Of a stretch of 64,000 bases of DNA, positions 46,881 to 58,457 are shown one piece after another. The stretch's first letter is position 1; each line of letters starts with the position of its first letter. Made by a program: the position numbers and the translations under genes. Source of the stretch: Podarcis raffonei. Lineage: Eukaryota; Chordata; Lepidosauria; Squamata; Lacertidae. The stretch spans positions 34,869,183 through 34,933,182 of the forward strand of contig NC_070612.1 of NCBI RefSeq assembly GCF_027172205.1, written 5' to 3'. The notes beneath the pieces were generated by a model. It worked only from the letters and a program-made list of their open reading frames with translations. It searched no databases and was not told where the DNA came from.

Positions 46881-48827
46881 CTGGTGTAGTAGTGTGTGAT
46901 AAAATACAGTTGCAGGTTAGCTTGCTTTCTAATAAAGGGTTGCCCCCTTCCATCATCACAAGAGCTTTGGATAAACAGTACTTGGTAAGGCCACCTGAAT
47001 AATAATATAAAGATGCTTACTGAACTTCCAGTTCAGTTACAGGACAACCAAAACTCAAATGGCAAGAACTGATTTATTGCTGTCTGATAAAAGTTCACCA
47101 ACAATGACAGTCGTGCAGTGCTTCCAAGAAACATTATGGTAGTAAATAAAGTAACAGTAATAGTACTTCTTATATCCCTGCTTAAAAGGGTTTTTTTTTT
47201 AAAAGAAGCACAATTAATTCCATATATCCTACCATCCAGTTTCCAGTAGTGGCCCCTCCCTTTTCCAAATGTCACCCCAGGGACTTCTCCAAAATACAGT
47301 TGTTGTTGTTGTTGTCTTTTCCATTGTAGCTTTAAAAAATAATAATCAATGCTTAGTGTTGTAATCTTATGTAAACTGCTTGATTGGGTGTGCCTGAAAA
47401 GCAGTACTGTATATATAAACACCTTAAATCAATAATGAAATAAAATTTGGACTAGAGATCTGCTGCACAAGAATCATGTTGCAGAAGAATCCCCCCTTGA
47501 CACCTCTGATGTGTTGGAGTCTGCTTTTCACAGTAGAACATAGAAATGGGCATGCCAAAATCCTTTGCTGTAGCTAAAGCGGCTTTTTGGATTAGTGTGG
47601 AATATCCATAGAGTACATCAATTGATCACTAAACAGGATTAAAAATATATTTCTTTATTTTTATTTTTCTGGAATTAAGAATTCAAAAAGAAAATATATT
47701 CTTGCCATCTTATAAATTCCAAAACTTTTATAAACGGCTTAATTATGTAAAGAACATTTGTGGCAGTGTTCCTTTGAATAACCAATCCAGGGGTAAAAAC
47801 ATTTCACGTGGTTTCATAGTACAATACACAGATTAAGAGCCAATTTCCCTGTTCAACCATGGATTGTATTTAGAAATCTGGTGACCATATTCTAAATATT
47901 TTTCTCTTTTTTTTGTAGAATTCTTAAAATTTACTACTGTAACCCTAAGTATGTAGGCAGAAGTTCCACCTGAAATAAAGGAGGCTTGGACAACTTTAGT
48001 ATTGAGCTAGATTTGTCAATAGGAACCACTAGAATGCACAGCAAAATAATAATAATAATAATCCAATAATCCATTTTCTGGAACATTAGATTATCTTTTT
48101 CTATCCTTGCCAAACCATAGATTCACCACACACGATTACAAAGTACTCATTTCTGCCACATTGTTTTTGAAAAGAGAAATACATACACCAACAGCACATA
48201 TGAAGTGCTTTAACATACTTTTTTCCTTAAAGCTACTGCAAGTCCCATACACAGAAAATAAATCAGTGTCTTTAATAAAACAAGCAGGTCCTCATTGTGA
48301 TATTTCAACAGACCTTCGATTTCATGACTGCACTATTCACTTTTTCACAAAAGAAACAGGTTTAGCATAGTTAAATTGCAGAAATAAGGCACAGATCCTT
48401 GAGCTATAGCAAAGTCCAAGGTAGTATTTTTGGTACATAATACTATGCTGATTATTATTTTCACTATTTGACAATAATTTTTCAGATGCCTCAGTTCAAA
48501 TTATCACCACAAAAATGATTTAGCTGTGGTACACCAACCAGTCTTTGTGATGTGTAGACAGTTCAAGTGTAGGTCGTTTAGAAATTTTACTGCATGCTGC
48601 CTTGCAAGTTTTATCTAAAAAGTGACAGAGAATTTTAATAAATCTATCTAGTTAGGTCTATAAATTCCCCTTTTATGTTTAGAACTCTTCTACACTTGGC
48701 TGTGTTTGGTATTCCACTTTACCCCACCCCCAAAAAAATTTCAGAAGTGGCACATCTGCAACTTTCTTTTCCTGCAGTTTTCCATTCCCTCAGGTCATTT
48801 CAATAGAATTCACATGCGAAACTGATT
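46881..48827. other. Between convergent POLR3G and LYSMD3 ends
   Basis: No coding sequence. It contains short simple repeats: (TTG)5 near 47300 and (AAT)n at 48042-48062. Part may be 3' UTR of either gene. Confidence 0.4.
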
Positions 48828-49012
48828 GCTTAGAGCACTGATCTTCAGTGGGTGCGTCAGGAACCGCTATAGGTTACAGCCTGATCTAAGATGGGTTGCA
48901 AGAGTACCACTACCACCACCATACAAATATATGGTTTTTTATTAGCCCCTAAATTTATGCTTGGGTTAAAGGTGGATCCTGGGTCAGAAAAAGTTGAGCT
49001 AGTGGCTTAGAG
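48828..49012. mobile_element. hAT-family MITE with perfect 8-bp duplication
   Basis: The element at 48836-49004 begins cactgatcttcagtgggtgc and ends tcagaaaaagttgagctagtg. The duplication gcttagag is perfect at 48828-48835 and 49005-49012. Confidence 0.85.
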
Positions 49013-49799
49013 TGTCTTTTTTTAAAGGCCTGTATAGTATAACAGTCGCCTAGGTCACCTAAGATATAGTTCTTCGCTAGGTGAAGCAGTCTATCCAGTT
49101 GTATGGATCCTGCTATACTGCTCTTGTCTCTTTTTGCTGCCCACATCAACTGTGATCCAGCCATAGTCATATAGGAAAAAATCGTATTTGTGTGACTACT
49201 TGCAGCAGAATATGAATGGGGATGACCCTATTCTAATAAATACCCTATTGAAAGCACATTCCATTGTTTCCCCATTCTAATCCAGGAGGATGATAAGCTC
49301 AAGAGATGCTACTCCCAACACTACATCAAAGCAGTCCAAACCCAGCCACACATCCAAGGGGTAATATACAGTGCTGGGCTGCATTGTGATAGTGATACTT
49401 TTTTCTCCATTTCTTTTAAAGACAATGAAATTCACAGCTTTCCCATGGGGAACTGAGGAATTTCATAAAGTACATCTCAGATATTTTCACGCATGATTAA
49501 GGATGGTAAGGGAGCTTTAAAACACAAAACCAGATGGCTAAGCACCCCTGTTCTTATAAATTCATTAAAAGAAAAAATGGAGTAACATATGCAGAAAGCA
49601 ACTGCATTGGTGTTGTTCCATAAGCGAGTCACAATAAAACAGAACAACCACATCCAGGGATGAATACTAGTAATTCAGAATAATGCTTCATGAATCTGAT
49701 AACATTAACTGTGTGGTCCACAAAAGCTTCCGCTATAATAATTTTTTAAGCATTTAGAATCCCATAGGACTTTGGAATCATTCACACATCATCATAATC
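49013..49799. other. Intergenic, nothing recognised
   Basis: No supported feature. Confidence 0.4.
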
Positions 49800-49995
49800 C
49801 ACAATTAATGGTTGACTGTGAACACACCAATCTTGGCTGCTCCAAAAAACAAAAACTCTGATCCTTGGCCTTACATCCAAAGCAAAGATGGTGGTTGGTT
49901 TCACTTCAGACAAACTACAATTTGTTCTTGGCTTACCAATTGTGGTTTGTTTGGTGTGAAACAAACTATGATCCCCACTTGAGCATAACACTAAG
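49800..49995. repeat. Unclassified aaactac/ggtttgt repeat
   Basis: Repeats of ggtttg and its complement (ccaattgtggtttgtttggt, agacaaactacaatttgttc) similar to 35098-35240. Probably a MITE. Confidence 0.4.
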
Positions 49996-50759
49996 AGAAT
50001 GTTTTAGCATGGCATGTGAGCTGGGCCAGTGATGTTTTTCCTGCAACTGATGAACGTGCCTATGGCTCAGAGATTTTGTTCAAATTTTAAACCTTGTATC
50101 TTCCCTACAAATAACATACTCTGTTTTTGGAACTCCATAGCACAGTTTTAAAAATAAGGGCTATTTACCACATTACAACCAAACTTTAAAAATAAGTTGT
50201 AAATAGCTTGCTTCTGTGGCTTTTATTGAAAAATAAAGAGTCTATATAATAAAGATTTCTGCTGCCATCATTTCACACATGTGAATATTTTACTACAACT
50301 ATATATTGTCAAGCAACACCTTTACTTGTTCGGCTATAAACCATAACAAAGAAAAAAAAAGACATTCAGAGTTCAACCACAGATTTGGCTCTTAATTTCC
50401 CTGCAGCCAACATAAAATTTTCCTTGTCCAACATCAAAAAGCACACAAACTCACTTGATGCAACAAACATTTCCCTGCAGCTAAACTCAAGACAGGTATT
50501 TTTTCAGAAGGATCTTTATATATAGGACCATGGGTAATGTTAAGAGGACACTGTTCACTACCAGTTTCCAGAACACACAGAAACACTGTTCCAAAGGTTA
50601 TAACTTAGAGTGGCCATCCAGAAAAGCCAAGGGCACAGCACTAAAACTTAATTCTATGAAAGCAATTATACACGAAGCCAACATAATTAACTCCAAATAG
50701 TTTTCTTATGGTCTGTCCTAATATATGGATACACCCTAGAAAATCTGAAGGAATGAATA

Positions 50760-51042
50760 GTTAACATTAGGGCTGGGCGATATATTGATATATCATCCAA
50801 AACCAGCTGGAAGTCCATATCATGATATCTGTTTCATAGTTTTTGACCTGGCAATATATTTTGAATCATGATGTATATGTGTGTGCTATGCAATAATAAC
50901 GTGGGAAAAACCATGAAGCCAGCCAATACCTCTGCACAGCTCCATCCTTTTTTCAGACACTGTGATATATTGTTATATTGCAGTTTAGCTGGTGATATAT
51001 TGTAATGTTGAAAACCAGATATTGCCCAGCCCTCCTTAACAT
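50760..51042. mobile_element. hAT-family MITE, gggcgatat type
   Basis: The element at 50768-51034 has inverted ends tagggctgggcgatata / atattgcccagccctc. It is flanked by gttaacat (50760-50767) and cttaacat (51035-51042), one mismatch in eight. The interior is rich in gatatat and related motifs. Confidence 0.88.
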
Positions 51043-51259
51043 CAAGTCCAAAAAGCTTTCTCATACACAAAAAACTTGCTGAGATTTAGATACTGCCTGA
51101 ATCATAATCAGCTCATTATCAAGTTCTCTAGCAAGTATATATAAAGCAGTAACTTGCTTCTGAGAATTTAAGAGTGAGCCGTTAGTTATAGTGACTAGAT
51201 GTGAAGATGTCTGTGTCGGCATTCTATTATGACAGTTTAAGTGCCAAACTTGTATTCTA

Positions 51260-51407
51260 GCCTGAACAGGCCAGTCCACTCGTGCATGGATATATGCAGC
51301 AGGAATACCAACAGTCAGGACCAATACTTTCTTTAGATATTGGCCCTGCCTGTTGGAATTCCTGCTGCATATGTCCATGCACAAGTGGACTGGCCTTCTG
51401 TTCGGGC
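51260..51407. repeat. 148-bp foldback (long hairpin)
   Basis: The left arm 51260-51327 (starts gcctgaacaggccagtccac) and right arm 51336-51407 (ends tggactggccttctgttcgg gc) are complementary over about 68 positions with only a handful of mismatches or small gaps, around an 8-base loop. There is no recognisable transposon terminus. Both arms contain a catatgcagcaggaat-like core. Confidence 0.85.
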
Positions 51408-51495
51408 TGGAGTTGGAGACTGAGACTACGAAGTTCTACCCCATATACATGATGTACACTTTAGCATTACATGTCATGTAAATACATGACAATCT

Positions 51496-51590
51496 GAACC
51501 ATGTCTACTCAGAAGTAAGTCCTAATGAATTCTGTGGTGCTTCCTGCCAGGAAAATGTGGGAAGCTTCAGATTGCAGCCAAAATCCTGTT
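51496..51590 (-). repeat. Unclassified interspersed repeat
   Basis: Antisense of the unit seen at 36069-36165: catgtctactcagaagtaag tcctaatgaatt, ending in gattgcagcc. Widespread type in reptile DNA, but I cannot name the family. Confidence 0.45.
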
Positions 51591-53111
51591 CTAGAAGACA
51601 CATCTAAAAATATGCGGAAGCAAGCTTATGTATTGCACAGGCTGGCAGCATACTTCTTACTGTTTTTAAAAAAAGAGGGAAACATGTATAAATAAGGGGC
51701 ATATTAAATTAGGATTATGGGAATGTGTGTTTCACTAATTTTCAATTACTGTAGTCCCAGCTAGCAGTTTTTTTAAATACTTGGCCATTTTTCCTACTGC
51801 ATGAGTTCTCTGTGGAACTTTTAAAATAGAATACTAGAATATATTTCTTCAAAATAACCAAGAACTCCTTAAGAAAAAACCTGGCTTCTATTTTTCTCAA
51901 CAACTTGTGTTAGCTTGCTTCTCTGCCTTTTAGTATTATTATTAGCAAAACTCCAACTTTGCAGGTTAATATGACATGAGAAGGCATCATGGTTTCATGG
52001 TTAAGTATGCTTCTGCATAAGAACATAAATATTTCCTTTTTGCTAGAGGAAAACAATTTAGGGGGCCGTTAGCTGACTCTATGTAGTCAAGTGCATTAAG
52101 TAACGGTTTTATTCAATGACGTTCTACTCAGGGCAGGTCCACCTTAATTAATGTAATGCAATTTCCATCAATTTCAAATGGTTTACTTGGAGTATTATTA
52201 ACACTGGATACAGCCCTGTTTACTGCAATAAAAATCAGTTTAGACATGTGAGTCACATGTTTGTATGAGTAATCCCTCATTTTACACAGGGGTTCACTTC
52301 CAAGGGTTAGTCATATATGCAAACATCACATATAGTCAAAGTCCTGGAGCCACCTTGCAGGTGAGGGGGAAAGAGAGCATCCCTAGCAGTCCCAGAGCTG
52401 GTGCAAGGCTTAAAACCTCTTTTCACACCAGGTAACTGTTCCCTGCAAAAAGTGTCCACTGGGACTCCAACGCCTTTCCATTTAAAGGGTAGGGGAGAAT
52501 GCACCAAATTACATATACATTTGCACCTTTGGAACTCTTCAATAGTAACAGCACTTAGGGGGGTCGCTTGGGAGCAGAAAGATTACAAGTAGGCAATGGT
52601 TTAAGAATACCCTTCCTTGCTCAACAGCTTTTGCCCTCCCAAAACTGTTATTAAAAGTAGTAACAGTATCAGTACACTGTTACAGATGTTTGCATGCCAA
52701 CTGCAGTTTAGTCTCATGGCTCATTGGTCTTTTCTCACGAAAAGGTACTGTAAATATCATAGTCCATGTAGTGTATGTTAGATCAACAACAGAGCATTGT
52801 ACTTATTCTGCATATCTGATAAGCTAAACTGTTTTTAACCCCTACCTTCATGATTTGTATTATATTCCATGCTATAAGAGAATGGTTTATCTTTTATAAT
52901 ACAGGAAGCTAGCTTCCTTCCAGACTAAAGAAAACCATTTCATTGTTTGCTGGCTGCAATGAAGGTACTTTCACTTAGTGGAAGTTTGCCAGCTTAGATC
53001 CACATATTTTGGCAGATCCAGACAATTGGTATTCAATCAACAATCTCACACTGAACTTGGCAACAACTTTTCCATTGAAAGGTGATGTCTTCCATACCCT
53101 CTGCAAGAGTT
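51591..53111. other. Between genes; possible MITE at 52265-52530
   Basis: The block at about 52265-52530 begins taatccctcattttacacag gggttcacttcc, like the termini of some Tigger-type MITEs, but a matching right end is not clear. The rest shows nothing. Confidence 0.3.
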
Positions 53112-53117
53112 TTTATT
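53112..53117 (-). terminator. LYSMD3: LYSMD3 polyadenylation signal, candidate
   Basis: AATAAA on the minus strand 122 nt past the LYSMD3 stop. Longer 3' UTRs further left cannot be excluded. Confidence 0.45.
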
Positions 53118-53238
53118 AAATGCCACCACAAAGATAGCTACTTTCCAACTCCACACAGGACCCGTTGTTCTTTTTTCTTTGCAGAACACATTGAATGATT
53201 GCCAAAGACTTTAGCATGTAAAGCAGAAATTTGAGTTA

Positions 53239-53814
53239 TCATGAAATAGGGTGATTTATTCCATTTTCTAGTGGTTTGGGCTGAGATGGTGCTGTAACTG
53301 AAGTATATTCTGCTGTAGAATGGTGGCTGACATCCACTTTAGCTAAAACTTCATAGTATAAAAGATAAAAAACAGGAGTTATTATTACCACCACTACCAT
53401 TATCACTACTGCTGTTGACCATCTTATTCCCCAGTCTGCTCCATAATGAGGATCTTTCCGCTTTATGGATTTACCGTCCGGTTCAAAGTTTAACTGTTGG
53501 GTTGATAAGGCAGAAACAACTTCATTAAGATTCTCTCTCTTTGTAGCATTACACTTCACTATTTGTTCTATATCACGGTCTACTTCTTTCAGAAAGTTAC
53601 CAACAGTCTCTGTGGAGAATGGCTCAGAAGCTTGTGATGCATCTGGGGTTTCTGTAGAGTACAAAGTAGAGGCAGATCTTGAAGCTTGCCTGCTTTTTGG
53701 AAAGCTGTGTGTCTCAGTCAATACACTGAACTTCTTCACTGGAATTTTAATAGTTCGCAGTGCAAAGAAGTCCTGATCTGTAATAAGATTGTTCACCCTT
53801 TTGATATCTGCTAC
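53239..53814 (-). CDS. LYSMD3: LYSMD3 last coding exon
   Basis: From Val91 to the stop. Encodes the second half of LysM, the linker, the membrane segment ([20 protein letters not shown]) and the C-terminal tail that ends GINHPIS. Confidence 0.95.
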   Translation of the reverse strand, partial: VADIKRVNNLITDQDFFALRTIKIPVKKFSVLTETHSFPKSRQASRSASTLYSTETPDASQASEPFSTETVGNFLKEVDRDIEQIVKCNATKRENLNEVVSALSTQQLNFEPDGKSIKRKDPHYGADWGIRWSTAVVIMVVVVIITPVFYLLYYEVLAKVDVSHHSTAEYTSVTAPSQPKPLENGINHPIS

Positions 53815-56502
53815 CTGAAACACAACAGTTAACAAAGGAAAGAATTAGCATTTTTGAAAAGGCAGCTCTTGAGTGACCAGCATTCATTTTCCAAGTCCTA
53901 ACTGTTGAACTTCTTTTAAAAAATAAATTGGAACAAAAAGCCTGGCTACATGTTATTGCAATTGAAACAGCCAGTTATGATTGTGGGTAGGAAAGGCTAT
54001 GGGAGTCTAAAGGATCTAATCCCAACAGAAAAAGAAAAAGAAAGAAAGAGGGGCGCTGGAAGCACTGGCTCACCTTGCCTTTCCTATCTCCCCAGGATGG
54101 TAAGATGAGCCCCTGTGAATCAAATGACTTAGAATGGGCTTCTTACCTCCAACTATGTTGCTGTACTGTTTGTTATGGTTCTTCTGCTTAAACTGTTTAA
54201 TCAGGAGAGAAGCAGAGGAAATTTGTTATTAAAGAGTCAACTACTCAACTGAAAAAGAAAATGATAGCCTAGTTAGCAGCAGGAGTTTGGGTTACCTAGG
54301 GCCAACCATGACTCCTTTCTCCAGGCAAAGAGCTATTCTGGGGTTCTTTCTCCTTCCTGAAGGGCAGGGAAAGTCATGGAGTGAGTCAGTGCTTCAAGAA
54401 ACGCCTGATAGGATAACATGTAGTCCAATGTTTCAAGGGCAAAACCAGATATTGTGTAAGTCACAGGTGTTCCACATACACCCAGTCTTATTTAAATGCA
54501 CTTGTTATTGGCCCGCTAACACTACACATATAAAGTAAAAGTTCCTAAAGGTGATCCTTGTGTCACCTGTGCACCTAGTAAGCACTTTACCCAAAGCTGT
54601 TGTGGCCTAAGAAAAAAATAATTTGGTTCTCTTAGTTATCTGATTTTCAGAATCCTTTTTTTTTTTTTTTTGCAACCAGCATTTTTGTTCTATGAAACTG
54701 ATTAAATAACTAGCTGTAAAGCACCGTTTCTACTATTCTATGCATCTAAACCAATTACCACTCATACAAAGTGCTTTGACTCCCCACAACTGGCAAGATG
54801 CTGGGATCTGGAAAACCTAAGTTAGCTGTATTCAAGATCCTTCTCTTTAAACAATATGTACTCCCCATCTGCCATGACATATTACAAACCGTCTTTTGAA
54901 AACGCCTTTCAATTAAAAAAAAAAAAGCTTTCCATATGGTATAAGGGGTTGTTCAGAACTTCTTAGGAACATAAAAGTAGCAGCTGATGGGATACTATAG
55001 AAATTTCAGCTACTATAACAAATGTTAGTCACTTGATTAAAGATATGAGACCACATTCTCCGAAACAGGCAATTGTGTTGCCCTTCTTGCAATTTACCCT
55101 AGTCTAAGAAAGGGGAGAGGTTTTCAGGAATGCACCTCTCTTAAAAAAATTAAATAAGGGAATAAAATATTTTAAGAAACTTTGTGTCTTAGGTTGCTTA
55201 CATATGAAATACCCAGAGGGTTCTGCCTTTTAAAAAAGTATTTGAACATTAATTTGTGCAATATCTTAACTGACAAGTTCCAAACTATGCACTGTATGTA
55301 AATAGCTGCTAACTGTAGCCCAATAGCCTTTAAGGCTGCAATCCTAAAATCCATTTACCAGCCAGCAAGGTCAAAGGGAATTACCTCCAATCCTTTACTG
55401 GGGATAACAGAGTTCAGACAAAGCAAGGATCTGTGTTCAAACCTTTCCCTGCTCCTACCCATTACTTGTCTTACCCCCAAGATTTTATATGCAACTTGCA
55501 TTTAAAACAGTAGGACTTGCTGCTTTTCTTTCCCCATTTACCCCCACCGGAATATATGTTTTTACACTTAAAAGAATGAATGTAGTAGTAATCTGAGGGG
55601 CTCTTCTAACATGTAATTTGGGCCTAGTGGACTAGAATTTATGAGAAGTAAACATTATCCAAAAAACATTTTGGAAACATAATTATTGTGTGCTGACTCA
55701 CACATACCAGTTTATTTAGGTCTGCAACCATTTGGTTGTTGTAGATCCAAATGATGATTCATTTGAACATGCATGCACATCCACGCATGGGTATCCTGAT
55801 ACCAAGTTATCACTTCACTGCACATAAGAGCAGAAACTTTCAACCTGCTATCACCAACAAAGTTCTGGAACCTTCTGTGGCAGCACCATAATATACTCCT
55901 ATTCAGTGAGGCAAAAACCATCAAGGGTTACATTCCACTAAGTCTTAGTTTAAAAGTAATATACCTAAGCTAGTAATGCCCATTCATTTTAACGGGTCTA
56001 CTGAGTAAAAGTTAAATACAATTCCAAAACCTATGCAAGACTCTTGTAGTTGCTTCACAGCACACTTCAGTGTGGTACGAATCTATCAAATCAAGTTGTA
56101 CAATGCATCTTGGGTTGTGTCAAACAAGTTTTTTCTATTGCAAATAAGTTAATATTTTTGTATAAGAATTTAAAAGCTTTCTGTGTTCACATGTCACAAA
56201 ATTCCACTGGGAAAAGTTGCATACAGACTTACTGAACAACAATACTGAAGAGCTATTGCATTTAGTGTGTCTCCTTCCTTTATATCCTTGGTTATAAATA
56301 CGATATCATCAATCCTTTCTCTTGATGTACTTCTTCGGACTTTCTCCCTTCCCCTGGGTCGCAATTCATACAGCTCCGTTTCATCTTCCAGCACATCACT
56401 GTCAGAACTGATACCATTCCCAAATGTATACAAATGATTATCCACTGTGGGCTGCACTACAGCAGGGAGCTGGAAACTGAAATTCTGTTTTTTTGCTGTC
56501 AT
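53239..56502 (-). CDS. LYSMD3: LysM domain protein 3, two coding exons
   Basis: LYSMD3 is a single-pass membrane protein with a LysM fold on its N-terminal side; the human protein has been reported to bind chitin. Exons 56233-56502 (270 nt) and 53239-53814 (576 nt) join to 281 codons plus stop (human 306). The LysM domain spans about residues 65-117 ([20 protein letters not shown] then [20 protein letters not shown]) and is split by the intron after Ser90. The family-typical [17 protein letters not shown] helix, YGADWGIRW and a hydrophobic segment at about 222-243 followed by [17 protein letters not shown] are present. The C-terminus is shorter than in human by about 25 residues. The donor is gtaagt, the acceptor tttcag. 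Intact. Confidence 0.95.
53815..56232. other. LYSMD3 intron
   Basis: Intron with gtaagt donor and tttcag acceptor. Poly-T at 54656-54672 and small interspersed repeat pieces near 55330 and 55970-56030 were seen. No other exon. Confidence 0.6.
56233..56502 (-). CDS. LYSMD3: LYSMD3 first coding exon
   Basis: Ninety codons from ATG at 56502 ([10 protein letters not shown]) to Ser90. The exon itself begins at 56517 after a ctgttag acceptor, so a non-coding exon lies upstream. Contains the acidic and basic N-terminal part ([20 protein letters not shown]) and the first LysM half. Confidence 0.95.
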
Positions 56503-57386
56503 TCTGTCAAAAGGAGTCTAACAGAAGAAAAAGAAAAATAGGACAACCAGTCAAACAGAGCATCCCAGCTTAAGTACTAATTTATATAGAACACCTATGA
56601 GCAACAGGACAACAATTTCACCTCCCTGCTGCCAACCCACACATATTCCTAAAAAAAACAACACCAAACCATTTGGCATGCACAGATTCTCCAGGTTAAT
56701 AATTGAAAACAAAACAAATAGAAATGGACACTAGAGAGACAACAGTGCTTGCGGGGATGGAGAGGGAAGAACAGAGAATGAAAACTATCACTGAACCTGC
56801 ATATTTGGAAGTAAGAAAACTATCTAGTAATCTATATGAGAAGCAAAGTATTTCAGTAGGAAGCAATCCTATTTCTGATTTACAGTGTATACAAGAACCA
56901 CCTGCCCACCACAGAAACACACCTTCTCAGCTCCTAACCAACCCCTATCAACATTATCTGGGCATTATCTTTATAGGGATCCCTACATCAAGCTTGCCTA
57001 TTGGGCAGAGGAGTGGGGCTTGGACCTGTAAGAAGAAGCCAAGTTTGCTTCTGACAGCCTTCTGCGTCTTTTTAACAGTAACAAGTTGGAGGGAAAGTGG
57101 CACCTGCTGAATGATGGTCTGGAAGCTACACATCCTAAACACCCAGGTAGCTGAGCCCAGAAAGGAAAGCTGACAAAACCTAGAAGCGGAGCACTCAGGA
57201 GGGCAGGACTTTGGACCACCCCCTTAAAGCCCAGAAGGCCTAGTTCGCCTCCCATTCCGAAGTGAAATAACAACAACACGCGTTGTCATCAAAAGCGCCT
57301 CCCCCCCCCAGAAGACCCTCAGAAGTGAGCGAAGCGAGGATGCCTAAGGAGCCCCCACCCACCCCGACCAGAGCATCGCATGATCA

Positions 57387-57450
57387 AGGGCATCGGAGGA
57401 GTCTGCTGGGCCAGGCCAGTGTGGCCCGTCTAGTCCGGCCCCCGGCGGCC
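57387..57450 (-). mobile_element. CR1 3' fragment in the CpG island
   Basis: Reads gaggagtctgctgggccagg and gtggcccgtctagtccggcc, a GC-shifted relative of the CR1 block at 11352-11735. Short and diverged. Confidence 0.5.
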
Positions 57451-57677
57451 AAGCGGAAAGCAGCATCCGAGGGCCCCAACTGCGCTGCCCACCCCCACCG
57501 GCGGCTCTTTCACCGGCCGAGCTGGGCTTCCGCCGACCCCCCCCCCCCCCCGACCCCTCGGGAACAGCAAACGCTCCTAGCCAAGGGGGCATGAGGCAAA
57601 AAGAGAAGAAATCAGAGCGGGGCCCTTTCCCTGGGACGGCAGCTCCGGGCCCCGCAGCGGCCCGCCTTCCACCCTAC

Positions 57678-57930
57678 CTGCTTCCCTCAGGAAGGGGCTC
57701 CTCTTTGTGGAGGGAGGCAGCCCGCGAAAGAGGCATGCCAGCCTCCCGCCTCAGCCGCCGGCTCGACGGTGACAGACTTCTCGCCGCCCCTCACACTGGA
57801 GGCGGCACCTGTCCCTCCCGACCCGCTCTTGGCAATGGCCGCCTCCGAGGAGCCGCTTCGCCTTATTTCCGCGCTGACAGGCCAGGCCCCGGCCGAGGCA
57901 GCGGAGCGGCGCCGGCGCCACGTCCGCAAA
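57678..57930 (-). other. LYSMD3: LYSMD3 non-coding exon 1, predicted
   Basis: A strong donor, gaagcag|gtaggg, lies at 57677-57678 on the minus strand within the CpG island, and the first coding exon begins with an acceptor. The upstream edge is unknown and given only as a guess. Confidence 0.4.
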
Positions 57931-58337
57931 TTAGCGCCACCCCTTTTTTTTCGCCCGCCGCCAAGGGCCGACGGAGGGAACTGCGGGGAGTGTGCGCAGG
58001 CGCAAAGGCGGCTGGCTCCAACGGCGGAGAAGGGAGGTTGTCGCGCTCGGGTGTTTGGAGAGGGTTTCTCCTCCGCTCCGGCTTCAGGAAGAGCGGCGCG
58101 TTGTGGGAGGGGGGCAGTTTAGGGGGGGTTAGTGGCTGCGTATTGCGCAGCGTTTTGGCAGGCAGGCAGGGTCTTCCCTGTTTCCAGGCGGGGAAGCAGG
58201 GTAGGGAGCCTCCGGACCGCGCTTGGCAAAAGTCTGGGCAGGAGTCACAACTTGTTAGTTGAACTCTGGGATCTAGCCCTAACCATTCTCTATGAACGAG
58301 TGGGTTGGAATGGTTTTCGAGGGTGAGGATCGAACTG

Positions 58338-58457
58338 GGCCCTCCAGCTGTTTTGGGACTACAGTTCCCATCATCCCTTGACCACTGGTCCTGGTAGCTA
58401 GGGATGATGGGAGTTGTAGTCCCAAAACAGCTGGAGGGCCAAGTTTGGGGATGCCTG
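58338..58457. mobile_element. Palindromic hAT-type MITE, near-perfect hairpin
   Basis: The left arm ggccctccagctgttttggg actacagttcccatcatccc and the right arm gggatgatgggagttgtagt cccaaaacagctggagggcc pair almost perfectly. The right end continues aagtttggggatgcctg, a typical terminal sequence. The left terminus is missing. Other, weaker copies are at 2319, 22398, 27735 and 45718. Confidence 0.85.

Larger units (their letters stand above)
57280..58220. promoter_or_regulatory. LYSMD3: CpG island, LYSMD3 promoter
   Basis: CpG-dense island upstream of LYSMD3. It includes an NRF1-like tgcgcaggcgca at 57993-58004 and C-runs at 57301-57310 and 57537-57551. In human the ADGRV1 promoter lies beside that of LYSMD3 on the other strand, so this island may serve both. 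Open frames of 100-223 codons here are compositional. Confidence 0.7.

Noticed and set aside
57591-58262. 223-codon open frame in the LYSMD3 CpG island, possible ADGRV1 start
   Set aside because: No signal peptide or Calx-beta-like sequence, and composition is typical of an island. I could not identify any ADGRV1 exon.
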